Of a stretch of 64,000 nt of DNA, positions 7,063 to 14,965 are shown piece by piece. The notes under the pieces were generated by a model. It was not told where the DNA came from. It worked only from the letters and a program-made list of their open reading frames with translations, and did not search any database. Position numbers and translations under genes: made by a program. Positions within the stretch are counted from its first letter, which is position 1, and the number at the start of each line of letters is the position of its first letter. This stretch comes from a virus. The DNA is taken from positions 310,001 to 374,000 of IMG/VR virus record IMGVR_UViG_3300027985_000918, one strand, 5' to 3'.

Positions 7063-9552
7063 TCATGCCGCTTTGCGATCCACCGTGAAGTGTTCCCCCG
7101 TGACGTACACGGTCAGCAGCAGCCCGTTGCCCAGGGGGAAGAAGGTACCCTCCTCCTTCTCCGCCTTGGCGAGCTTGATGTCCGGGAAATCCTGGGAGAT
7201 CTGCTCCGCCGTCCGGGCCGATGTGGTGAAGCTCTCCGGGAGGAGGCCGGTGGCCCCAACGTAGAACACCAAGGGGCAAACCTTCTGCTGGTAGATGTCC
7301 GAGATCGCCCGGTCCACCCTCTTCAGCGTCTCCGCCAGCACCTCAACCTGCTGATCCCGATCGGCCACCGGCTCCCGGATGGCGAACATGAACGCCTTCC
7401 GGTCGTCGTAGTCGAGCCCAGCCTCCTGGAGCACGTCGAGGATGTGGCCGTTGTCCTCCAGGCCGAGGAAATCGGCGTAGATGGGGTAAGCCAGGGCGTC
7501 CACGGCATCGAGCTTCGTGCGAGACGAGAGCTGCTTGATTCCCCAGATGTTGTTCTTCCCCAGCCACATGTCGAGAGTGGGCTTTTCCACCTTCTCCCGC
7601 TTGTCATCCTGGAGGCTCCCGTCTCCGCCTCGAACCAGAGTGAATCTCCTCTGGAGGTAGGCGTTGCCAGAGGCGAGCTTACCGAGGTTCGTGATCTCGG
7701 CCGTACCCACCTCGACCCTGTAGGACAGGCGAGTGTCCACCTCTCCCTTGGCGATGGCCTCTTGGAGGTCAGTGTAGGGCACCGTCGAGGGCGGGGAGAA
7801 GTACAGGGAAGGGGTCAGATGGTACTGCCCCAGCTCTGCGATCTGGTCCCCCGTCAAGCTGGTGGAGCTGGACTTGAGGACCCCCGACAGGATCTTGCTC
7901 AGGACCGTGAACTTCGCCAGCTTGTCGAAGGTGCTGGGCTGGATGTCGAACTCCTGGCTGAAGTCCACCAGCGGCAGGTTCGCCATGTCAATCACCAGCA
8001 TGGCCGCCGGGTCGAACTCCCCGTCCACCACCCCCAAGGCCTTCAGTGCCCGGAAGGCCCTCTTGTCGGAGGTCTGGATCGGGAGCTTGGTCGTAGTGAC
8101 CTCCCCGTCCCCGATGAGGGTGTAGTTGCGGAAGTCTTTGAGATCTAGAGGGATGCCGGCCACCTTCTCGATGATGGTGCCGGTCTTCTTCTCCACCAGG
8201 TTCACATCCCGGACGAGGCGGATGTTGGCCGTGGCCGTGTTCCGGTTGATCTCCACCGCCGACACCTGGACGAACCCGTCCTTGCCGTTCTTCGGGTGAA
8301 CATCGTACTTCGGCTCCGTGACCGTACCATCCTCGTTGCGGACCCCGGCGACACGCTTGATGCCCCGGCGCTTGTAGTTCTCCATCATCGTCGGGACGTG
8401 AACCCGGATATGGCTGCGGTACTCGTCAATGGTCTGGAGGACCGACAGTGCTGTCGGTCCTTCGAGAGAGAGGCCGTAATTGCCATCCCATCTCCGGGAC
8501 GTGCCCGGGAGACGATTGAAGAGGGACTGCTCCACCCCCTCGGCCATGGAAGCCACTGCGGTGGCCGTGAGAGCCCTGTAGTGAGCCTTCAGGAGGTCGT
8601 CGTCCCTGGCGGAGACCAGGGCGTACTTGGCGACGTTGAAGTTGCCCTCGGAGATGGCAGCACGGGCGTAGGCCAAAGCCAGATCTTCTGGGGCATCCTT
8701 CTCGATGGCCTCGTACTGTTCCTGGGTGATCCCGAACAGCCGGTAGACGGTGGCGTCATCGCTCGCCGAAAGCCCACAGACGTTGATGGTTTCGGTCGTC
8801 CCGAGGACCTTCCTGCCGCTCTTGCTGACGAAGATGCCGTAGTCTGCGTCCCCCAAGTCCAGCTCAATCGTCGGGCTCATGCTGCCCGTCAGAAGCTGCT
8901 GAGTGTCGTAGAACGCCTGGTAGACCTGCTTGATGCTCTTGGCCTGGATGCAGGTACCCGAGAGCTGGTTGGCGATGCCTGCCAGGAGGTTGAAGTCGGA
9001 CCAGTCTCGGTAGGCGACCGTGTTGACGAACACGTTGGGGTGAGCCTTGAGCTGGCCCACGGCCTCCTGAATGGCCTTGTTCTCTCGGCTGGGAGAGCGG
9101 TCGTTGGCGTACCCGTCCGAGTGCAGGGAGATACATGTGATCTCCCCATCGCTGATCAGCTTCTCCGCCGCCGAGAGTCCCTGGCTGATACAGGTGAGCC
9201 CACGGACCTGAAGGTTGCGGATCTCTCGGATCTGGGGAGAGTCCACGCCCATCACATCCTCGATGGGGGTCCGCTCGAAGTGAACCCGCACGTCCCCCAT
9301 CGAACTGTACGTGATGAGGCTAACCTTCAACCCTGGGTTGTTGAACTCGTCGAGAGTCAGCACCTTCTCTACGGTAGCCTTGAGATCCCTGAGATCATGG
9401 TACATGGATCCGGACACATCGAAGACGAAAATGTGGTGGCTGGGGGATGATGCCGGAGCCGACTTCGACGTGTCTTTGACCTCGGTCTCGACACGGTAGA
9501 ATTCGACAGGCTCTCCCTTGAAGTTCCGAAGGGCGAATCGGGTCTGACTCAT
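7063..9552 (-). CDS. Large von Willebrand factor A (vWA) domain protein
   Basis: 829 residues. A vWA fold spans about residues 38-230: IFVFDVSGSM (D45, S47, S49 of the MIDAS), a central TCISQG Thr and SLHSDGYAN Asp complete the metal site. The remaining 600 residues show no motif I recognise and no signal peptide, so it is probably cytosolic. GGAGAAG precedes the ATG. vWA proteins usually act as metal-dependent adaptors, often with MoxR-type AAA ATPases; none is next to it here. Monocistronic between two short regulatory gaps. Role unknown. Confidence 0.85.
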   Translation of the reverse strand: MSQTRFALRNFKGEPVEFYRVETEVKDTSKSAPASSPSHHIFVFDVSGSMYHDLRDLKATVEKVLTLDEFNNPGLKVSLITYSSMGDVRVHFERTPIEDVMGVDSPQIREIRNLQVRGLTCISQGLSAAEKLISDGEITCISLHSDGYANDRSPSRENKAIQEAVGQLKAHPNVFVNTVAYRDWSDFNLLAGIANQLSGTCIQAKSIKQVYQAFYDTQQLLTGSMSPTIELDLGDADYGIFVSKSGRKVLGTTETINVCGLSASDDATVYRLFGITQEQYEAIEKDAPEDLALAYARAAISEGNFNVAKYALVSARDDDLLKAHYRALTATAVASMAEGVEQSLFNRLPGTSRRWDGNYGLSLEGPTALSVLQTIDEYRSHIRVHVPTMMENYKRRGIKRVAGVRNEDGTVTEPKYDVHPKNGKDGFVQVSAVEINRNTATANIRLVRDVNLVEKKTGTIIEKVAGIPLDLKDFRNYTLIGDGEVTTTKLPIQTSDKRAFRALKALGVVDGEFDPAAMLVIDMANLPLVDFSQEFDIQPSTFDKLAKFTVLSKILSGVLKSSSTSLTGDQIAELGQYHLTPSLYFSPPSTVPYTDLQEAIAKGEVDTRLSYRVEVGTAEITNLGKLASGNAYLQRRFTLVRGGDGSLQDDKREKVEKPTLDMWLGKNNIWGIKQLSSRTKLDAVDALAYPIYADFLGLEDNGHILDVLQEAGLDYDDRKAFMFAIREPVADRDQQVEVLAETLKRVDRAISDIYQQKVCPLVFYVGATGLLPESFTTSARTAEQISQDFPDIKLAKAEKEEGTFFPLGNGLLLTVYVTGEHFTVDRKAA

Positions 9553-9606
9553 GGGTACTTCTCCGTTGGGTGTGGTTCCTGGGAGCTTACCCTTTTTTCA
9601 AATTTG

Positions 9607-9623
9607 GTTACCCCCTAGGTAAC
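9607..9623. promoter_or_regulatory. Inverted repeat in divergent promoter region
   Basis: GTTACC-CCCTA-GGTAAC is a perfect 6-base inverted repeat between the divergent vWA gene and the gene at 9674. Its left part GTTACCCCCTAGG recurs at 26547-26559, also between divergent genes. A protein-binding operator is likely; the binding protein is unknown. Confidence 0.45.
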
Positions 9624-9673
9624 AACTCTCACATTGAGGGGTAGGGGAACCGCACCCCTAAGGAGGAAAAGAG

Positions 9674-10033
9674 ATGATCAACTTGACTATGCACAAGGCC
9701 ACCCCAGATCAGAGTGAAGCAGGAGTGACCGACCTTCCAGCCGAAAAGGTCGAGAAGGTCAAGTGCCTCCTCAACTTCCAGAATCTCCCCACATCGGAAG
9801 ATGTGGAAGAGAGAGCCGCTCGGCTGGCGGAGCTGGCAGCAGAAGAAGGGGCAACCTCTGCCATGATCGGGGGGGCTCCCTTCCTCATGGCACCCCTCGC
9901 ACAGCATCTGAAGCAGAGCCACATCACGCCCTTCTTCGCCTTCTCCCGACGGGAGGTCGTCGAAGGTGAGGGGGTGAACGGTGAGGTCGTGAAAACCAGC
10001 GTGTTCCGGCACGCCGGTTTTGTGGCAGCCTAG
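9674..10033 (+). CDS. Small conserved-type protein with INLTMHKAT...AMIGGAP motif
   Basis: 119 residues, AAGGAGG upstream. Starts with a strand-like INLTMHKATPDQ, has an acidic helix, then SAMIGGAPFLMAPLA and FFAFSRRE, and ends with VFRHAGFV. I recognise this pattern from small unannotated proteins of phages and bacteria (N-terminal INLTxHxAT, conserved GGAP and AFSxRE), but know no experimentally proven function. The alternating strand/helix pattern and Gly-rich turn suggest a Rossmann-like nucleotide-binding fold. Adjacent to the CCA-enzyme-like gene on the same strand. Confidence 0.75.
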   Translation: MINLTMHKATPDQSEAGVTDLPAEKVEKVKCLLNFQNLPTSEDVEERAARLAELAAEEGATSAMIGGAPFLMAPLAQHLKQSHITPFFAFSRREVVEGEGVNGEVVKTSVFRHAGFVAA

Positions 10034-10066
10034 TCCCCCCTGTCCCCCCGCCTGAGGAAACTCACC

Positions 10067-11203
10067 TTGGACAAAAACACCACCCTAATGCGCCTGCTCT
10101 CCCGTTTCTGTGTGGATCACGAGGTTGGAGATCACACCTACGTTGTCGGCGGAGCCGTCCGGGACTTCTTGCTGGGGCGCCCTATCAAAGACGTGGACGT
10201 GGTCACGGACACCGTCAACGGAGGGCTGACCAGCGAGCTGCTGGCCCAGAGTCTGGCCCAGCAGTTCCAGGGATCTACCATCGTGACCAACAACTACGGG
10301 GTCGCCATCCTCACCCTGAGAGGCTGCGTCTACGAGGGGGTATGCCTAGACGGGATGGTCGTCGAAATTGCCAACGCCCGGAAAGAGTCCTATGGGGGGA
10401 AGACCGGAAAAGGCTACAAGCCTCACATGGTCGAACCGGCCTCCATTCAGGAGGATGTGGTCCGACGGGAGTTCCGGTTCAACACCCTCCTATGGAGGAT
10501 GGCCGACATCCAAGAAGGGCCGGTGGCGGCAAGAGTTCTTGACCTGACCGGCATGGGCCTGACGGACATCCGAGAGGGACAGATGGTGTGCCCGACGGAC
10601 CCCAACAAGGTGTTCACCGACGACCCCACTCGGATGCTCAGGGCGGTCAAGTTCGGCCTACGGCTCGGGTTCAACCTGGGGAGCCTGGAACTGGCCTGCA
10701 TCCAAACCCACGCCAGGGCGCTGCTGAACGTCCCCCCGAATGCGGTGGCAGTCATCCTGCTGAACGACATCTTCGGGGTGGACGTCCGGGAAGGTCTGAG
10801 GATGCTGGAACACATGGAGCTGCTTCCCGTGGTGAGAGAGATGGCGGATACCAACCCAGCCTTTCGCACCACCCTGACCCACTGGGCACGGCCCCGGGTC
10901 CATGCCATGCTGGATCTGGTCGAGGTGGGCCGCCTCCCCGTATCCGGGGGTCTGGAGATCATGCTGGGGGAGGAAGGAATGGGGAAGCTACGGCTCGCCG
11001 TTCATGAAATGGACGACCCGATGGCTCTGAGATTCGTCGAGGCGCTTCGCCAGCCGGGAAAGGTGATGGACACCCAAAAGGTGGCCATGCAGAGAGGCCT
11101 CACGGGGGCTCGGATGGGGGAGATCACGGTGGAAGCCCGGAACCTCCTACTGGAATCACCCAGCCTGTTCCGAGAGGGTCTCACGCAGGCGATGCTCCGG
11201 TGA
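10067..11203 (+). CDS. tRNA nucleotidyltransferase / poly(A) polymerase family (class II)
   Basis: 378 residues from a TTG at 10067, chosen because GAGGAA ends 7 bases upstream; the next in-frame ATG is 21 bases later. The N-terminus has the family signature VVGGAVRDFLLG (residues 26-37) and the catalytic DVD at 42-44, followed by RREFRFNTL and DDPTRMLRA, the conserved B and later motifs. Known members add CCA to tRNA 3' ends or poly(A) to RNA. In phage it may repair tRNAs cleaved by host defences (inference). The 3' end overlaps the convergent dCMP deaminase gene by 23 bases. Confidence 0.9.
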   Translation: MDKNTTLMRLLSRFCVDHEVGDHTYVVGGAVRDFLLGRPIKDVDVVTDTVNGGLTSELLAQSLAQQFQGSTIVTNNYGVAILTLRGCVYEGVCLDGMVVEIANARKESYGGKTGKGYKPHMVEPASIQEDVVRREFRFNTLLWRMADIQEGPVAARVLDLTGMGLTDIREGQMVCPTDPNKVFTDDPTRMLRAVKFGLRLGFNLGSLELACIQTHARALLNVPPNAVAVILLNDIFGVDVREGLRMLEHMELLPVVREMADTNPAFRTTLTHWARPRVHAMLDLVEVGRLPVSGGLEIMLGEEGMGKLRLAVHEMDDPMALRFVEALRQPGKVMDTQKVAMQRGLTGARMGEITVEARNLLLESPSLFREGLTQAMLR

Positions 11204-11849
11204 GTCGAGGGTCTTCCGGACCCTCGACTCGCTGGACAACCACCCCATGCTTTTCCAAGTACGACACCCCGTTCTCCCCAGCGTAGCCCCCCTCCACGAT
11301 GTACACACCCTTGATCCCAGCATGGTGGATCAGCTTCGAGCACATCATGCAGGGCTCTCCCGTCACAATGAGCCAAGCCCCCGCCGTTGCCACCCCTGCG
11401 GCTGCGGCGTTGCAAATGACATTCATCTCAGCGTGGTGGCAACCGATCTCCACCCGGGTCCCCGATTTGACACCGGGGTACTTGAAGGCCAGCTCTTGCC
11501 GGAACTCTTCCGCAGCTTCGGAGTTGCCGAAACTGAACTCCTGGTCCATCCCCCCGGGGGCCCATCCCCTAAGACGGCCCGTCGGGATGTGCTCAACGAG
11601 CCATTCCATAGGAGGATTCGAGACCGGGACCACCCTGGTATCCTTCAGAGGATAGCCGTCCCTCTCGCAGAAATGACCCCCACACAAGGGGCCGTCGGCC
11701 CCCCGAGGACCACCGTTGTAGCCGTCCATGAGGATGACGTTCCGCTTGATGTCGAGCAGAAAAGCGCCGAACTTCCTCCGGGGACAGTTACTGGCCTTGG
11801 CCAGAGAAAGGCACTGCTCAATGCGGATGGCAAGGTGCTTGGGGTTCAT
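11181..11849 (-). CDS. dCMP deaminase family protein
   Basis: 222 residues. The zinc site is complete: HAE at 139-141 and PCMMC at 166-170. Asn45-Gly (GYNGGPRGADG) and the Cys/His group CGGHFC (56-61) fit T4-type dCMP deaminases, which bind a second zinc. A roughly 60-residue insertion (70-130) separates the N-terminal region from HAE. Converts dCMP to dUMP, feeding ThyX. GGGAGAT precedes the start. Preceded by the MazG-like gene with a 30-base gap. Confidence 0.92.
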   Translation of the reverse strand: MNPKHLAIRIEQCLSLAKASNCPRRKFGAFLLDIKRNVILMDGYNGGPRGADGPLCGGHFCERDGYPLKDTRVVPVSNPPMEWLVEHIPTGRLRGWAPGGMDQEFSFGNSEAAEEFRQELAFKYPGVKSGTRVEIGCHHAEMNVICNAAAAGVATAGAWLIVTGEPCMMCSKLIHHAGIKGVYIVEGGYAGENGVSYLEKHGVVVQRVEGPEDPRLTGASPA

Positions 11850-11878
11850 GAGGATATCTCCCGGAGGTCTTGGGGGGT

Positions 11879-12229
11879 CTACCGACGGCCCTCAGTGGCT
11901 TCTACCACCTGCCAAGGCTCGGCCCCTGACAACGAACAGAGGGGCTCCCTTTGAAGGGAAGGGGTCTCCAGCAGGCCATCACACCGCTCGTTCAGGATGA
12001 ACAGAACCTCTTGGATGTCGATGTTGTGGGCTTTGAGCATTGAGAGCAGGACGAACAGTACGTCCCCCGCCTCTGCAGCAGGAGACGAGTCTCCCTTTCC
12101 CCGCAAAGATTCAATGAACTCAGAGACTTCGAGGTGGAGATAGCAACCCCCGTTGCTCCAGTTACGCTCCCACCGATGGTGGATGCAGACGGAGATACAC
12201 TTCTCGGCCACTTCCTCAACAGTTAGCAT
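11879..12229 (-). CDS. MazG-like nucleotide pyrophosphohydrolase
   Basis: 116 residues. The all-alpha NTP-PPase pattern is present: EVSEFIES (ExxE-type metal ligands) followed about 20 residues later by EAGDVLFVLL (ExxD). Such enzymes hydrolyse non-canonical or excess NTPs to NMP and pyrophosphate; phage members may also lower ppGpp. Next to dCMP deaminase, so a role in dNTP pool control is likely. Start overlaps the end of an unlikely small frame upstream. Confidence 0.82.
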   Translation of the reverse strand: MLTVEEVAEKCISVCIHHRWERNWSNGGCYLHLEVSEFIESLRGKGDSSPAAEAGDVLFVLLSMLKAHNIDIQEVLFILNERCDGLLETPSLQREPLCSLSGAEPWQVVEATEGRR

Positions 12230-12262
12230 AGGTCCTCCAGATGTTCCTGAGGGACATTACTC

Positions 12263-12358
12263 TCACTGGGGGAAGAGCCGAACCCCCCTGTGGGGCTTGT
12301 GGGCGTACTTGTTGGGCTCCTTGTGCATCGGGTGGCCTTGGGGGCCATTCCCCGGCAA
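12263..12358 (-). CDS. Possible 31-residue ORF
   Basis: TTG start with GGAGG five bases upstream; encodes a Pro/His/Lys-rich peptide (internal MHKEPNKYAHKPHRG). Composition looks like translated sequence, whereas the other frames do not. No homologue known to me. The 218-base gap 12230-12447 otherwise holds only this and the next small frame. Confidence 0.25.
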   Translation of the reverse strand: MPGNGPQGHPMHKEPNKYAHKPHRGVRLFPQ

Positions 12359-12376
12359 AGGGGCCTCCAGCGCCTC

Positions 12377-12451
12377 CTATGAGGCTGTCCGATGGTTGTC
12401 CACCTGGGGATCGTTCGGAACCAGATCCCAGATGCTGCTCACAACCTTCAT
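12377..12451 (-). CDS. Possible 24-residue ORF overlapping upstream stop
   Basis: ATG overlaps the TGA of the gene at 12448-12807 (ATGA), the coupling style used throughout this genome, and encodes MKVVSSIWDLVPNDPQ... ending at TAG 12377. Only a weak SD. Too short to classify. Confidence 0.25.
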   Translation of the reverse strand: MKVVSSIWDLVPNDPQVDNHRTAS

Positions 12452-12807
12452 CCCGCCAGCCCCAAGGCTTCCCGCATCGACGGAGCCCTACGGCCCATCA
12501 ACTCGGACATCGAGCTGACCACCTTACGGGCGGCACTCTTCACCGGATTGTCCTTAGCCAAGATGGTCTGGAAGACTCCGCTGTTGATCTCATCCACATC
12601 GTGGATGGTCAGACCCTCGGGGTCCTCGAACCCCAACGCCGTCCTGGTCACGACCTGAGGAGACTGCGGCTGCGGCTGGGGATAGGGCTCCACCTGGCGG
12701 TAACCCTGCCCCTTGGCAGCATCGGCAGCAACGAGTTTTGCACGGTAGTCGGCCACACTGCCGACCCTGTAGGTATCCACTTCCGGGACCGGAATGCGCT
12801 TCTCCAT
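12448..12807 (-). CDS. Hypothetical protein, possible virion-associated
   Basis: 119 residues from the ATG at 12807, where AAGGAGG lies 9 bases upstream; an earlier in-frame ATG at 12861 lacks one. N-terminal half has a Pro/Gln-rich linker (PYPQPQPQ), C-terminal half is helical (VKSAARKVVSSMSELMGRR). No known domain. A candidate TATA-type promoter lies 44 bases upstream. Confidence 0.65.
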   Translation of the reverse strand: MEKRIPVPEVDTYRVGSVADYRAKLVAADAAKGQGYRQVEPYPQPQPQSPQVVTRTALGFEDPEGLTIHDVDEINSGVFQTILAKDNPVKSAARKVVSSMSELMGRRAPSMREALGLAG

Positions 12808-12850
12808 TGGGGGATGCCTCCTTGTAAGCACACGCACACCAATGGATTTT

Positions 12851-12858
12851 CTATAGGC
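12851..12858 (-). promoter_or_regulatory. Candidate TATA-type promoter motif
   Basis: Minus strand GCCTATAG in an AT-rich gap, 44 bases upstream of the ATG at 12807; part of the recurrent GYYTATR set. Confidence 0.45.
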
Positions 12859-12970
12859 CAATTATTGGCTGGTGTTCCGAACCCCCCGGGATCACAAAAC
12901 AAAACCGTCGGTCCCGCACCTCAAGGAGAGGCGTATCGGACTTAGGCCTCTTGGGGGAACCCGTCAAGGA

Positions 12971-14359
12971 TCACAGGAAGTTGCGGGGACTGAGAACCCC
13001 ACGCCCGACATGGGGGCCGAAGGCGGAGCGGATGCCGAGTCCGTACTTAGGCTGCTGAAGCCCTCGGATGTACTTGACTGTCCGAGCCTTAGCCTCGGTA
13101 GCCTTGTCGAACTGGGACTCGGCATTCTGCTTCAGAGACTCGTACTTGCTAGACTTTTCAAGAGAGAGGCTCACCCCTCCGATGCTGTAATCGAACTCAT
13201 CGGCCACCCAATTCAGGGCCACAGCAAACAGGGCATGGACGATGGCCCCCCAAAGAACAGCGGTCTTCCACCCTGCGGTGGCGTTGGTGTTCACCAAGAG
13301 GTTGATGTTGCCGACGCTGAACGTGGACGGAGGGAACATGTTCCACCAGTCCAGAGCTGCGTCCAGGTACACCTTCAACTCGGCATCCTCCCAAATCTGA
13401 CCGAACACCCGGTCGTAGTTCCCCACCCTCCCCGAATGCTCTGGGGGCCGGAAATGGTAAAACTTGTCGGGGCTATTACTGACCACCACCCGACTCCGGT
13501 GGAGCACAAAATTGTGCCATTCCTCGGCAGTCATGTCGTACATGAACTGCCTTTTAGGAAGTTCACGCCTTGTTTGGACCGTGGGGGAAATAATACCCCC
13601 CATCTCACTCACACCCAGCAGGCATCCACCCGTGGAAAGATTCTGCGCCTCTTCTTTCCGGGTTGGCGTCATAAATACCCGGTGTCCTGCGGTGAGGACG
13701 AAAGGACCGAAATCCGTAGTGCCCTCGATGATAGTCTCCCAGGGGACCTCTGCCCGCTGCACATGGACCACCCGCCTCCACTCCACCACCCCCTCCGGGG
13801 ATACGGACTGGACCCGGAGGGTGCCCTTGAGAAAAGCGGCCCTGAGTTTCTCGCATCCGCCGGTGGACCCGAATTGCAGGATCTCCCACAAATCATCCAT
13901 GCGGACGACCATATACTCCCCGTCTACGTCCAGCTCTACGGTCTCCTCGCCTCCAACACACTGGTCCCTTAGCAAAACCCGGAGCTTGTCAATCATCTCC
14001 TGCTCGGCTGCCGAGTAGTACACCGTAGTCGCTTCTTCATTGGCAGCCACGGAGAACTCCTGGGTCACCGTCTGCTGGGCACTACTGGCATACTGGCGGA
14101 AAGTCCATCTGATCCGGTAAGTCCCGCTCTGAGCCGAAGGAGGGACCATGAGAGCTGCCCAGTATTCTCCAACCTGAGGGTTCACCGGAACCCTCTCGGC
14201 ACTGCCGATCAGAACCTCCACCTCAGGAGGTCCGGGGTCCACATAATACAGGGCGTAGCTGATCTCGTAAGCGTTCACCGGGTTCTCGTTGGAGTCCGCC
14301 AGAAACAGGGCAAGGTCCTTACGAGATGTGGTGTAGCCTGGGAAGAACTGGGTTGCCAT
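12971..14359 (-). CDS. Virion structural protein interrupted by a mini-intein
   Basis: 462 residues as translated. Exteins: residues 1-133 begin with a beta-sandwich-like domain (tail-fibre/neck type) and end in a helix DKLRVLLRDQ; residues 296-462 start SPDKFYHFRPPE and continue with a WEDAELKVYLDAALDWW helix, then a conserved virion-type C-terminus. Joined, they read smoothly (RDQ|SPDKFYHF), giving a 300-residue product. The inserted 162 residues carry Hint-domain motifs (separate entry). CAGGAG precedes the ATG. Follows a small gene (14363-14578) with a 3-base gap. Probably a neck, connector or baseplate protein; I could not name it further. Confidence 0.85.
   Translation of the reverse strand: MATQFFPGYTTSRKDLALFLADSNENPVNAYEISYALYYVDPGPPEVEVLIGSAERVPVNPQVGEYWAALMVPPSAQSGTYRIRWTFRQYASSAQQTVTQEFSVAANEEATTVYYSAAEQEMIDKLRVLLRDQCVGGEETVELDVDGEYMVVRMDDLWEILQFGSTGGCEKLRAAFLKGTLRVQSVSPEGVVEWRRVVHVQRAEVPWETIIEGTTDFGPFVLTAGHRVFMTPTRKEEAQNLSTGGCLLGVSEMGGIISPTVQTRRELPKRQFMYDMTAEEWHNFVLHRSRVVVSNSPDKFYHFRPPEHSGRVGNYDRVFGQIWEDAELKVYLDAALDWWNMFPPSTFSVGNINLLVNTNATAGWKTAVLWGAIVHALFAVALNWVADEFDYSIGGVSLSLEKSSKYESLKQNAESQFDKATEAKARTVKYIRGLQQPKYGLGIRSAFGPHVGRGVLSPRNFL
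13475..13960 (-). other. Mini-intein (Hint domain), residues 134-295 of the host protein
   Basis: N-terminal nucleophile Cys134 (CVGGEETVELD), block B FVLTAGHRVF with the TxxH pattern (T223, H226), block F FMYDMTAEEWHNFVLH and block G VVVSN ending in Asn295, followed by the +1 nucleophile Ser296. No room for a homing endonuclease domain. The residue before the terminal Asn is Ser rather than the usual His, which could slow or alter splicing. Known mechanism: N-S acyl shift, transesterification, Asn cyclisation. Confidence 0.82.
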
Positions 14360-14362
14360 TGG

Positions 14363-14578
14363 TCAAGCTCCTGCAGCTTGGCAGCGATCGATAATCGAGG
14401 TCACGAAACCCCGGACGACACGAAGGCGGGATAGCACCTCAGCCTTCTCATCGTCAGCCTGGATAAAGTCCAGCAGAAAGTCAGGTCCGTCGGGGAATGC
14501 CCGGAAAGAGTTGACATCGACGGTCGGGATCCCCTCTCCGCCGACTACGTTAACCTCTACGTCGATTCGACCTGGCAT
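14363..14578 (-). CDS. Small hypothetical protein of the virion operon
   Basis: 71 residues, acidic, with a beta-rich N-terminus and a helical C-terminus (EVLSRLRVVRGFVTSIIDRC). Ends 3 bases before the intein-bearing gene starts, so translation is likely coupled. No motif recognised. Confidence 0.65.
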   Translation of the reverse strand: MPGRIDVEVNVVGGEGIPTVDVNSFRAFPDGPDFLLDFIQADDEKAEVLSRLRVVRGFVTSIIDRCQAAGA

Positions 14579-14586
14579 CCCCTACC

Positions 14587-14838
14587 TCACATGTGGGTCA
14601 GTGCCTTTAGAGTTTGAACTTCCCTGGCGTACAACAAGGGGGAAATTTTCACCTTCTCGGCACGGAACCAGACCCCCTTCAGTTCCTTGACCTCTGGTGT
14701 GTTCTCGAAGAGGAACACCTTCCGTCCCCCGAAACCTTCAGGGACGCAGTCCACAAACGGAACATCTGCGACCTTGAGAAAAGCGGCGAAGTACAGGTCT
14801 GTCGTCCTGAAACACAGGCTAGGGTCAATCTCAGGCAT
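14587..14838 (-). CDS. Small hypothetical protein
   Basis: 83 residues from the ATG at 14838 (GGAG six bases upstream); the frame extends further upstream, but only through the terminator and a promoter. Contains three Cys and hydrophobic strands around DLYFAAFLKVADVPFVDC, ending in a helical region. First gene after a terminator and a TATA-type motif, so probably operon head for the three downstream minus-strand genes. Confidence 0.65.
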   Translation of the reverse strand: MPEIDPSLCFRTTDLYFAAFLKVADVPFVDCVPEGFGGRKVFLFENTPEVKELKGVWFRAEKVKISPLLYAREVQTLKALTHM

Positions 14839-14884
14839 GATGTTCTCCACCAGCCCATTGGGGGCGGCTTTACCACAAGGAGGC

Positions 14885-14892
14885 CTATAGTC
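14885..14892 (-). promoter_or_regulatory. Candidate TATA-type promoter motif
   Basis: Minus strand GACTATAG, 46 bases upstream of the ATG at 14838 and just after a terminator; restarts transcription between two virion operons. Confidence 0.45.
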
Positions 14893-14910
14893 AGAACACC
14901 ATACCGACGA

Positions 14911-14945
14911 CAAAGCCCCGAGAACCTGGGGTTCTCGGGGCTTTG
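14911..14945 (-). terminator. Strong hairpin terminator, possibly bidirectional
   Basis: A 16-base perfect inverted repeat (CAAAGCCCCGAGAACC / its complement) with a 3-base loop follows the stop of the gene at 14966. No long T-run, but the stem is flanked by CTTTG/CAAAG. Confidence 0.8.
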
Positions 14946-14965
14946 AGAGGTGGGGGGAGTCGGGA

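Noticed and set aside
6985-9450. Long plus-strand frames (387 and 384 codons) opposite the vWA gene
   Set aside because: Antisense to a protein with a complete vWA site, no SD, and repetitive Leu/Val/Gly/Arg composition typical of shadow frames.
12230-12447. 41-residue frame from the ATG at 12347 overlapping the MazG-like start
   Set aside because: Ser/Thr/Pro-rich composition of a shadow frame, and the nearest SD is about 15 bases away; the competing TTG-started frame looks better.
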